Source: Streptomyces sp. NBC_01481
Lineage (GTDB): Bacteria; Actinomycetota; Actinomycetes; Streptomycetales; Streptomycetaceae
Length of the DNA: 64,000 nt
Assembly: GCF_026339995.1 (NCBI RefSeq)
Contig: NZ_JAPEPT010000001.1
Span: forward strand, 632,501-696,500
Direction of reading: 5' to 3'
The stretch's first letter is position 1, and each line of letters starts with the position of its first letter. A program made the position numbers and the translations under genes. The notes under the pieces are model-generated. The model was not told the origin of the DNA. It did no database searches and saw only the letters and a program-made list of their open reading frames with translations. Below, piece by piece: positions 43,169-51,280 of the stretch.

Positions 43169-44527
43169 CTACTTCTTCACACGAACTGTCTTGGTGGAGC
43201 GCGTTTCGAGGGTCATCTCGTCCGCCTCCGCGACCTTCGCCTTCAGTCGCACAGTACCCGTCGCCGCATCGACGACGTCCACCACCTTCGAAAGCAGTTT
43301 CGCAGTGTCCTCGTTGCCCGAGTCAGCCGCGAGCTGCACCGCGCGGCCGAGCTTCGCGGTCGCGCCGTCGATGTCGCCCGACTTGCGGGCATCCAGCCCC
43401 TGTTGGATGACTTGTGCCAGTTCGGCCTGACCCGTGTAGTGCGCGACCTGCGGATTGATGGAGGTGGACGCCACCATGTCGTCCGTCCACACCGCGCGTA
43501 CGAGACCTTGCGACAGCACCTGCGGAGCGCCGCCGTCCGCGGCCGGAATGATCAGCGAGACGCGGGCGGCGAGCATCTCCTGGCCGATGCCCGCCTCCGG
43601 CACCTGGACGCATACGTGATAGTCGCGGGACTCGTCGCCCCAGGATCCCGTGGGGTAGTCCCCGGCCCGGGGACCCGCCTCCGTGCGCCGCCCGGTCAGC
43701 TCCTCGACCGTCGGAGCCACTTGCTTGATGAACTTGATCTCCACGCCGACGGGTGTCCACAGCCGCAGCGCCACGTCCGCGACCTCCTTGCCCATCGCGT
43801 TCTCCATCATGCTCGTGAAGTCCGCGGCCAGCTCGGCCGGGTTCGCGACAATGTCCGCCGTGCCGAGCAGCGCGGAGGCGACACCGGTGACCTCCTTGAC
43901 CTCCCAGTCGGTCCCGACGCCGCGGGCGTCGCACGTGAAGCGGCCCCCGACCGCGTCGAGCGTGGCCCGCAGATCCTCCGGGGCCTCGTGCTCGTTACGG
44001 CCGTCGGTGAGCAGGATGCCGTGCCTGATCGCGACATCGGAGGTGGCGAGCAGCCGGTCGGCCAGCCGCAGCCAGGTGCCGATCGCGGTGCCGCCGCCCG
44101 CGGTGAGACGCCGCAGGGCGTCCTTGGCCTGGGCGCGGGTCGCCGGATCGGCGACGGCGAGCTTTCCGTCGCCGGGGAAGACCTCGGCGGCCACATGCGT
44201 GCCCGCGACCACCGCGAACGCGACGCCGTCGCGCAGGGTGTCGATGGCGGCAGCCGTGGCATCACGGGCATTGCGCATCTTGGTCGGCGGGTAGTCCATC
44301 GAGCCGGAACAGTCGACCATGATCACTACGGCCGCGCTCGGTGCCTGCCCCGGTATGGCGGCGGGGGAGGGCGTGGCGCCCGTGAGCGGAGCACCGCCAC
44401 TGGTGCCGCCCCCCGTGGAGGTGACCGTGACGATCGCGTTCACCTCGCGGCCGCCCTCGGGCAGGTATGCGTTCTGGTACACCTCGACGGAGAACTGCGG
44501 CACCTGGGACTTGGAGAAAACAGCCAT
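43169..44527 (-). CDS. VWA-domain protein, TerY-like
   Basis: A 452-residue cytosolic protein with no signal peptide. The VWA domain shows a full MIDAS: VDCSGSMDYP, the GGGTAIGTW Thr region and LLTDGRNEHE. It is followed by a beta-sandwich part and a C-terminal helical region (QAELAQVIQQGLDARKSGDIDG). In TerY-P triads a VWA protein of this type works with a kinase and a PP2C phosphatase, both of which lie just upstream here. It probably acts as the metal-dependent scaffold. It begins 97 bases after the phosphatase gene. Confidence 0.88.
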   Translation of the reverse strand: MAVFSKSQVPQFSVEVYQNAYLPEGGREVNAIVTVTSTGGGTSGGAPLTGATPSPAAIPGQAPSAAVVIMVDCSGSMDYPPTKMRNARDATAAAIDTLRDGVAFAVVAGTHVAAEVFPGDGKLAVADPATRAQAKDALRRLTAGGGTAIGTWLRLADRLLATSDVAIRHGILLTDGRNEHEAPEDLRATLDAVGGRFTCDARGVGTDWEVKEVTGVASALLGTADIVANPAELAADFTSMMENAMGKEVADVALRLWTPVGVEIKFIKQVAPTVEELTGRRTEAGPRAGDYPTGSWGDESRDYHVCVQVPEAGIGQEMLAARVSLIIPAADGGAPQVLSQGLVRAVWTDDMVASTSINPQVAHYTGQAELAQVIQQGLDARKSGDIDGATAKLGRAVQLAADSGNEDTAKLLSKVVDVVDAATGTVRLKAKVAEADEMTLETRSTKTVRVKK

Positions 44528-44624
44528 CTGAATCGGCTCCTTGAGGCTCCGCTCGGGCAGAGTTGGTCAGAATCGGTCAGCGAGAAACGACATGAAGGTC
44601 CGCAAGCCGCGGACAAAAGGGGGC

Positions 44625-46040
44625 TCAAGCCTTGTTGTAGGCCGATCCTGCCCCTTGCTGCGGCACGGCGAACGGCAGGACGGCCACTGTTACGTTGTCG
44701 TGGCCCCCGCCGTCCAGGGCATGACCGACCAGAACCTGCGCACTGTGCAGAGGCCGTCCCGCGGCATCGGCCGGGATCGCCCGGGCCATGTCCTCGGCGC
44801 CCTCGGCGTAGTTCCACAGGCCGTCCGTGCAGACCACGACCACACCGGAACGGTCCGGCTTGAAGGACGCGGTGTGCGGCTCCAGTTCGTACGCGTCCGC
44901 TCCCAGCCAGCCCGTGATGGCGTGGGCGCGCTCGTCCGCGTAGGCCTCGGCCTCGCTCATCAGGCCCGCCGCCACCATCTGGGCGGCCCAGGAGTCGTCA
45001 TCGGTGAGCCGGGCGGGCGGGCCGCTGCGGTCGTCGGGCACCCAGTACGCCCGGCTGTCGCCGACCCAGCCGACGACCAGCAGACCGCCGGCCGCGATCG
45101 CGCCGACGATCGTGCACGCGGGCGCGTTCTGGTGGCGGTGCGAATCGTGCTCCATCGCCTCGCCCTCACCGGGGTCGGTGGCAAGGGAGTTGACCGCGTC
45201 CGCGGCTGCAACGATCGCCTCGTGCATGGCCTGCTGGGGGTGCGTGCCGCGCGGCAGGATCTCCAGCAGCAGCTCGTTGGCGGCGCTCGCCGCGGCCTCG
45301 GAGGCCTCGTCGGGGCGGGTCGCCGACGACACCCCGTCACAGACGATCGCGACGACGGCCGGTGAGCCGTCGGGCAGGGCCGTGGAGGAGACCGCGAACG
45401 AGTCCTCGTTGCGGTGGTGGCGCAGTCCGCGGTCGCTGACCGCGGCGACCGAGCCGAGCTCACGCTCCATGTGGTCGCGCTCGCGGGGCTGGGCGTGCCC
45501 GCAGTTCTCGCAGTAGCCGTCGGTGTCGACATGACCGGCGCGGCAGGCCACGCAGAGCTTGGTGCCGGACGGGGCAGTCACGGGATCCACGGCGCGCGGG
45601 TCGGCGGCGCCGACGGGGGCCGCCTCGGGTGCGGGCAGCTCGAAGTCGCCACTGGGAGAGACGCTCGGCGCGGCATTGGGTGAGGCCTTGGGCGCGGTGG
45701 CTTGGACAGGGACGACGGGGACATCGGGCGAGGCCTCACGGCCCGGCCGGTTGTCGTACCGTACGGCCGCCGGGGCGGCCAGCGGGCTGCCGCCCGAGTC
45801 CGTGCCCGGCAGATCGCCGGGCCGGTGCGTGGGCGTCGGGGTACCCGCACTGTCCGTGCCGGTCGCCGTCGGCCACTGGACTGCCGTGCCGATGGCGATG
45901 GTCGGGTGGTCGTCCGGCTGCTCGGGCACGGCCGAGAGGTCGTATCCGCACGCGCCGCAGAAGAGGTCACCCCTCTCCAGCGGCTCGTCGCAGCTTGGGC
46001 AGGTCGACCCCGCGGCCGGGTGGTGCATCTGCGAGGCCAT
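44625..46040 (-). CDS. Zinc-ribbon PP2C-family protein phosphatase
   Basis: A 471-residue phosphoserine/threonine phosphatase. Two zinc ribbons precede the catalytic domain (CPSCDEPLERGDLFCGAC near residue 14 and CVACRAGHVDTDGYCENC near 180). The PP2C domain has its metal-binding motifs RHHRNEDSFAVS, VAIVCDGVSS, VGDSRAYW, CTDGLWNY and GGHDNVTVAVL, all with their Asp residues. It starts at ATG 46040 (or TTG 46043), right at the kinase stop, so kinase and phosphatase are made together. It should reverse the phosphorylation made by the PknG-like kinase. Confidence 0.92.
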   Translation of the reverse strand: MASQMHHPAAGSTCPSCDEPLERGDLFCGACGYDLSAVPEQPDDHPTIAIGTAVQWPTATGTDSAGTPTPTHRPGDLPGTDSGGSPLAAPAAVRYDNRPGREASPDVPVVPVQATAPKASPNAAPSVSPSGDFELPAPEAAPVGAADPRAVDPVTAPSGTKLCVACRAGHVDTDGYCENCGHAQPRERDHMERELGSVAAVSDRGLRHHRNEDSFAVSSTALPDGSPAVVAIVCDGVSSATRPDEASEAAASAANELLLEILPRGTHPQQAMHEAIVAAADAVNSLATDPGEGEAMEHDSHRHQNAPACTIVGAIAAGGLLVVGWVGDSRAYWVPDDRSGPPARLTDDDSWAAQMVAAGLMSEAEAYADERAHAITGWLGADAYELEPHTASFKPDRSGVVVVCTDGLWNYAEGAEDMARAIPADAAGRPLHSAQVLVGHALDGGGHDNVTVAVLPFAVPQQGAGSAYNKA

Positions 46041-46043
46041 CAA

Positions 46044-48764
46044 TCACACCCACGTCCGGGGGCGGAAGCGGTTGGCCCGCTCCACCAGGTCGATCCGCTC
46101 CTCGCCGCGCTGGGCGAGCCGGGCGAGTACCCGGTAGGAGCGTTCCAGCCCGAAGCGCAGTCCGCGCTCGTCCAGTTCGCTGCCGAGCAGCACGGTCGGC
46201 GTGCTCTGCGCCGCCGCGTGCGGTGCGCTCGGCGCGTTCTGTACGGACGGAGGGGCTCCGGGACTACCGGAGAGTACCCAGTCCAGGGCCGTGCCGAGTA
46301 CTTCTGTCGACAACTGTTCGCGGCGTACGGCGTCCAGACCGAAGTCCTTCAGGGCGTCCACCTGCGCTGCGGCAGCCAACAGGTCGCCGATCAGCGGCTC
46401 GTGCACGGCGCGTCGCCGCAGCCTCGCCCGCACGGCGGCCACGCGCGCCGCCGTGTAGTGGATCGACGCCTCCGGCACCGACTCCAGAGTCCGTACGGCT
46501 CCGGCCCGGTCGCCCGCCGCGAGCTGCACCCGCGCGAGGCCGAAGGCGGCGCTGACATAGCTCGGGTCGGTCGTCCACACCAGGCGGTAGTACTCAGCGG
46601 CGTTGTCCAGCTGGCCGAGCACCTCGGCGCAGACGCCCAGCGCGAGCTTGGGCGCGGGCTCGCCGGGGAACGCGTCGTAGATCGCGTCGAAGGAGAGCGC
46701 CGCGACCTCGTTCTCCCCGGTCACCAGGGAGGTGAGTCCGCGGTACCAGACGACCCGCCAGTCGTCGGGGTGCTGGCCCTCCAGGGTGGCGAGCGCCTTG
46801 CTCGCGGAGTCCAGTTCGCCCATCTCCAGGCGGGCGCGCAGCTCACGCAGCCGGGTCTCCGGGGAGGCGGCGGACGTGGAGTGCAGCGCGGCGATCAGCT
46901 CGGCGGGGGCCGAGGCCATGAGACCGGCGAGGAAACCGGCGTTGGGGTCGTTCGGGTCGACGCGCGGCACGGGCAGGGCGAGTGAGGTCGCGCGGGTGCC
47001 GAGCGTGGCGAGGTGGGGCGCGAGAGCGTGGACGCCTGCGGCCCCTCCGCCCGCGATCCCGGCAACCGGTGCGGGCGTCCCGCCCAGGTGGCCGGGCCCG
47101 CCGATGCCGTATCCGGCGCCGTAGACGCCCAGTTGGGGCGCGCCTTCGCCCACACGCGCCCCGGGCACCAGCGCGCCGCCCGCACCCACCGGGGCCGGGC
47201 CGCCCACCGCCGCAGGACCCGTGCCCACCGAGCCGTTCGCCGCCGCCGACTGCTTACCGCGCCCACGGCCCGAAGCCGCCGCCGCACGCCCGCCCAGCTG
47301 CGACACGTCTCCCGTCAGCTCGGCGAACAACTGCGTGTCCGTGACTCGCAGTTCGGGCCCGAACAGCGTGGACAGCGAGGGCCGCGGGCGTCCCGTCTGG
47401 ATCGCGACGACCTCCCTGAGCACACCCGTCAGCTGCTCCGCCATCTCCTGCGCCGAGGCGAACCGCCGAGCCGGGTCCGGGTCCGTCGCCCGCACCAGCA
47501 GCCGGTAGAAGGACTCGTACGTCTGGAAGACCTTGATGTTCTCCGGATCGGGAAGGGAGTCCACGAACACATTCGTGTAGCCCTGGAAGTCGAAGGTCAG
47601 CACCGCCAGCGTGCGTGCGACGGTGTACAGGTCGGAGGCGACCGAAGGGCCGATCTCGGCGACCTCCGGGGCCTGGTAGCCGACCGTGCCGTAGATCGCG
47701 GACTCGTCGTCGTCCATCCTGCGGACCGCGCCCATGTCGATGAGCTTGAGCTGGTCCTGCTGCTGGATGGCGTTGTCGACCTTGAAGTCGCAGTACAGCA
47801 GGTTCCGGCTGTGCAGATGCCCGAGGGCCTCCAGCGCCTCGATGCCGTACGCACACGCCTGCTCGACCGGCAGCGGATCGCGCTTGCCGGCCGTGTCGCG
47901 CCGCTCGTTGGCGATCTCCTTCAGCGACTTGCCGCCGACGTACTCCATGACGATGTAGCCGTCGAGCGAGCCCGTGCGCTGGTCGAGATGCTCCACGAAG
48001 TTGTAGATACGGACGATGTTGGAGTGCTCGATCTCCGCGAGGAAGCGGCGCTCCGAGATCGCCGCGGCCATGGCGTCCTGGTCGCCCGTGTCCAGCAGGC
48101 CCTTGAGCACCACCCACCGGTCGGAGACCGCGCGGTCCACCGCCAGATAGACCCAGCCCAGGCCGCCGTGGGCGAGGCAGCCCACCACTTCGTACTGCCC
48201 GTGCACGATGTCGCCGTCGGCGAGCTTGGGCACGAACGAATACGGGTGGCCGCACTTGGTGCAGAAGCCTTCCGTACGCCCGGGACGTTCACCGCGCGAA
48301 CGGCCCACCGGTGCCCCGCAGTCGGAGCGCGAGCAGAACCGCTTGCGCTCGGGAACCTCGGGGTTCTCCATCACCGCCGTGCGCGGGTCGGGGCGCGGGA
48401 CCTGCGGCACGGTGACCAGGCCCGCACCCAGCCGGTTGCGGCCGGACGCGCCCGTGGAGGTGCCGGAGCTGCGCACCGAGACCGACCGGGTCGAGGTGCT
48501 GCTCCCGGTCAGCGAGCGCGAAAGCCGCCCCGATACGGAACGCCGCGAGGTCGACGAGCGCGAAGAGGCCCGCGAGGAGCGTGAACTGCGCGCCGAGCCG
48601 GAGTCCCTGCCGCCGCCCGTGATGCCGGTGGGCTGCGAGGACACCATGCCGTTCGACGAGACGACGGGAGCGAGCCCGCAGGTGTCGCAGTACAGCTCAC
48701 CGCCGCCCATGTCCTCGTAACCGCCCTCGCAGCCGGGGCGCTGGCACTTGTTGTTCTCGCTCAT
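46044..48764 (-). CDS. pknG: PknG-like serine/threonine protein kinase with TPR domain
   Basis: A 906-residue soluble kinase with the three-part PknG build. Residues 1-45 add an extra zinc ribbon (CQRPGCEGGYEDMGGGELYC). After a Ser/Arg-rich linker comes the PknG rubredoxin-like metal site (CSRSDC and CTKCGHPYSF). The kinase domain has the ATP Lys at about 221 (VVLKGL), catalytic Asp at about 326 in YCDFKVDN and the metal Asp at about 343 in IDMGAVRRM. These are PknG-style replacements of HRD and DFG. The C-terminus is a TPR array. In mycobacteria PknG answers to amino-acid supply through GlnX and GlnH, and the homologues lie upstream here. Overlap ATGA with the coiled-coil gene. Confidence 0.92.
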   Translation of the reverse strand: MSENNKCQRPGCEGGYEDMGGGELYCDTCGLAPVVSSNGMVSSQPTGITGGGRDSGSARSSRSSRASSRSSTSRRSVSGRLSRSLTGSSTSTRSVSVRSSGTSTGASGRNRLGAGLVTVPQVPRPDPRTAVMENPEVPERKRFCSRSDCGAPVGRSRGERPGRTEGFCTKCGHPYSFVPKLADGDIVHGQYEVVGCLAHGGLGWVYLAVDRAVSDRWVVLKGLLDTGDQDAMAAAISERRFLAEIEHSNIVRIYNFVEHLDQRTGSLDGYIVMEYVGGKSLKEIANERRDTAGKRDPLPVEQACAYGIEALEALGHLHSRNLLYCDFKVDNAIQQQDQLKLIDMGAVRRMDDDESAIYGTVGYQAPEVAEIGPSVASDLYTVARTLAVLTFDFQGYTNVFVDSLPDPENIKVFQTYESFYRLLVRATDPDPARRFASAQEMAEQLTGVLREVVAIQTGRPRPSLSTLFGPELRVTDTQLFAELTGDVSQLGGRAAAASGRGRGKQSAAANGSVGTGPAAVGGPAPVGAGGALVPGARVGEGAPQLGVYGAGYGIGGPGHLGGTPAPVAGIAGGGAAGVHALAPHLATLGTRATSLALPVPRVDPNDPNAGFLAGLMASAPAELIAALHSTSAASPETRLRELRARLEMGELDSASKALATLEGQHPDDWRVVWYRGLTSLVTGENEVAALSFDAIYDAFPGEPAPKLALGVCAEVLGQLDNAAEYYRLVWTTDPSYVSAAFGLARVQLAAGDRAGAVRTLESVPEASIHYTAARVAAVRARLRRRAVHEPLIGDLLAAAAQVDALKDFGLDAVRREQLSTEVLGTALDWVLSGSPGAPPSVQNAPSAPHAAAQSTPTVLLGSELDERGLRFGLERSYRVLARLAQRGEERIDLVERANRFRPRTWV

Positions 48765-50101
48765 GAATCCCCCCTGCGGTCCTGGGGCCCGGCCGGTCCG
48801 GCCTGGCGCGGGACCAGTACTTCGGCCGCGGCCTGCTGATAGCGCAGCACCGCCTGTTCGGCGACGCGCAGATCGCACGGCGCGCTCCACAGCATCCGGC
48901 GGGCCGCGTCGTACCGCTCGATCAGCAGCGGGTCCTCCGCCATGCCGTGCCGGGCCACCTTCGCCTTGTACGCGTCGAGGCGTCCGCGCAGCTCCGCGCG
49001 GATGGCGAGCGGCGCGGTCACGGCCGTCAACGACTCACGGGCGCGCATCAGTTCGTCCTCGGCCTCGCGCTCCAGCGATTCGAGCAGCGGCGAGAGCCGA
49101 TGCCACTGGGAGTGCCTGCGGTACTCGGCCGCCGTGGCGAGCCGCTCCTGCAGCGCGGTCGGCGGGCCGCTGACCGCAGGCACCTCGGAGGCCGCGATCT
49201 TCGCGAGCACCTCGCCGCGCGCGGACCGTGCCTCGGTCAGCGTCCGGTCGGCGCGCGAGAGCACGTCGCGCAGCCGCAGCAGCCGCTCCTCGGAGTCCTG
49301 CCGGACCTGGAGCACCGCCTCGATCTCACGGCGGATGTCCTCAAGGGCGCGGGCCGCCCGGTCGTACCGGTCGGTGTCGGGCCGTCCGCCGCCCGGGGCC
49401 GAACTGCCGGGCGCGGGCCGCCAGAAGGCGAGCGGATCGGAGATCACCTGGGCACGCAGCGTGGACAGCTCATGGGTGATCGCCTCCAGCTCGTCACCGG
49501 CCGGGTGCTCGCCGGGCCGTACGCCGACGGAGTGCGCGAGCGACCGGGTCCGCTGCAGTTCGGCGGAGAGCAGATCTATGCGGGCGGGCAGAGCCGACCA
49601 CACCGAGTCGGCCGTGACGACCATGTCCAGCGAGCTCGCGTACAGCTCGTTCATCCGGGCGACCAGCTCTTCGAGCGTGAACTGCTCGGAGAGCTTGGCG
49701 GGCCCGGTGATCGACGGCGCGGTGTGGGTGGCGGTGCCGGCGACCGTGACGCTGCGGCCGCGCAGCCGCTCGGTCAGCTCCACCAGGTCCTCACGGCTGG
49801 GCCAGCGACGGCGGGAACGCAGCTCACGGGTGTCGTTCAGGGCGGCGGCGTACGCGTCGAAGTACCCCCACAGCACGGTGATCGCCTGCTCGGCGGAGGC
49901 CCAGCGGTCCTTGGTGACGCCCGTGAGCTCGGCGCCTTCGAGGAGCCGGCGGCCCGCATGGTCCTGGAGGGCGAGGAGCGACGTCTCGATCGCTTCGTGC
50001 TCGGCGCCGAGGCGCGCCAGAGCACGGTCCACCTCGTCCCGGTCCATCACCGGTCCTGGGGGTCCCGCCGCGAAGCTGGGGGAGGGTCCCGCCGCGCCCA
50101 T
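48761..50101 (-). CDS. Coiled-coil protein of the kinase locus
   Basis: A 446-residue soluble protein, almost entirely helical. Long Glu/Arg/Leu heptad stretches occur (RAARALEDIRREIEAVLQVRQDSEERLLRLRDVLSRADRTL, LESLEREAEDELMRARESL). No catalytic motif is visible. It lies between the binding-protein gene and the kinase gene, with a 4-base overlap into the kinase, so it probably links sensor and kinase physically. That is inference. ATG 50101 has the better ribosome site (GGAGAGG). Confidence 0.8.
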   Translation of the reverse strand: MGAAGPSPSFAAGPPGPVMDRDEVDRALARLGAEHEAIETSLLALQDHAGRRLLEGAELTGVTKDRWASAEQAITVLWGYFDAYAAALNDTRELRSRRRWPSREDLVELTERLRGRSVTVAGTATHTAPSITGPAKLSEQFTLEELVARMNELYASSLDMVVTADSVWSALPARIDLLSAELQRTRSLAHSVGVRPGEHPAGDELEAITHELSTLRAQVISDPLAFWRPAPGSSAPGGGRPDTDRYDRAARALEDIRREIEAVLQVRQDSEERLLRLRDVLSRADRTLTEARSARGEVLAKIAASEVPAVSGPPTALQERLATAAEYRRHSQWHRLSPLLESLEREAEDELMRARESLTAVTAPLAIRAELRGRLDAYKAKVARHGMAEDPLLIERYDAARRMLWSAPCDLRVAEQAVLRYQQAAAEVLVPRQAGPAGPQDRRGDS

Positions 50102-50257
50102 CGATCACCTCTCCGCTCTTCCTTGCCGGACTAGCTTTCCTGCAGGACTAGGTCGTGTCCAGCCGATCTTGCCGGGCTCGCGTGCCCTGGCACGCACCAC
50201 CCCGCTCCCTGATCCGGCCTGATCGACCGGACAGGACCTGGTTGTTCGCGTCCGGCT

Positions 50258-51280
50258 TCAGCCGGTGCGGTACTTCGGCGCGGGCGGCCCGGGTATCCCG
50301 GGCAGATCGGCCACCAGCCACTTGTTGTACGCCTCCGTCCACGGGCCCTTGCGGTAGTCGTCGAGCACGCTGTTCACCCGGCGCACCAGGTCGTCGTTGC
50401 CGAGCTTGGTGGCGACGCCGTAGAACTCGGTGGTGAAGGGCTTGCCGCCCTTGAGCGCGACCGCCGGGTCCTGAGCGGCCTGGCCCGCCGCGAGGGCCGC
50501 GTCCGTGACGACGGCGTCGACGAGGCCCAGCTGCAGCCGCACCAGGCAGTCGAGCTGATTGGGCACAGTGAGCTGGTCCTCGTCCGATGCCTGCCCGTCG
50601 TGCGCGTCCTTGAACGTCGCCCCGAAGGAGTTCTTCTCCAGTGCCTCGTAGGCCGTCGAGCCTTCGGCCGAGCAGACCTTCTTCCCGGACAACGACTTGT
50701 CGTATCCGGTGATCGACGACCCCTTGGGGGCGAGCACCTGCTGGCCGGTCTGGAAGTACGCCGTGGAGAACGCGACCTGCTTGACCCGGGCGCAGTTGAT
50801 CGTCATCGTACGGACGACGATGTCCACCGTGCCGTTGTTCAGGGCGGGTATGCGCTGGTTGGTCGGGATGGCGCGGAAGATGATGGCGTCGGGCCTGCCG
50901 AGGATGTCCTTGGCGATGGCCCGGGCGAGGTCGATGTCGAAGCCTTCGAGGCCGCCGGTGGCGGGATTGCGGTAACCCCAGCGGTAGCTGTTCTGGTCGA
51001 CGCCGACGATCAGCTTGCCGCGCTGCACGATTGCGTCGATGGTCGGTCCGCCGGCGGTCGACGACGGCAGCGAGGCTTCGGGGGTGGTGCAGCCGTCCTC
51101 CTTGGCGGGCACGACGGAGGCCACGCCCTGGGTGGCCGGCTCCGCGCCGGGCTCCTGCGTACCTCTGGCCAGCGGCAGGAGTGTGACGGCGGCGGTCAGC
51201 GCGCAGGCCGCAGCCATCCCCGCGACGCCCTCCCAGCCGCGGATCCTGCTCCTCACGTCCCTCATGGCGCCCCCTCTCAC
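50258..51280 (-). CDS. glnH: Glutamate-type solute-binding protein, GlnH-like
   Basis: A 340-residue extracytoplasmic binding protein of the polar amino-acid class. A membrane/signal helix spans about residues 18-38 (VAGMAAACALTAAVTLLPLA) with no good lipobox. The binding fold follows: GKLIVGVDQNSYRWGYRNPATGGLEGFDIDLARAIAK, NNGTVDIVVRTMTI, KKVCSAEGSTAY, and DAVVTDAALA. No ABC permease or ATPase gene is adjacent, which argues that it senses rather than imports. In mycobacteria GlnH binds Asp/Glu and signals through GlnX to PknG. The GTG start overlaps the GlnX-like stop; ATG 51265 is an alternative. Confidence 0.88.
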   Translation of the reverse strand: MRGGAMRDVRSRIRGWEGVAGMAAACALTAAVTLLPLARGTQEPGAEPATQGVASVVPAKEDGCTTPEASLPSSTAGGPTIDAIVQRGKLIVGVDQNSYRWGYRNPATGGLEGFDIDLARAIAKDILGRPDAIIFRAIPTNQRIPALNNGTVDIVVRTMTINCARVKQVAFSTAYFQTGQQVLAPKGSSITGYDKSLSGKKVCSAEGSTAYEALEKNSFGATFKDAHDGQASDEDQLTVPNQLDCLVRLQLGLVDAVVTDAALAAGQAAQDPAVALKGGKPFTTEFYGVATKLGNDDLVRRVNSVLDDYRKGPWTEAYNKWLVADLPGIPGPPAPKYRTG

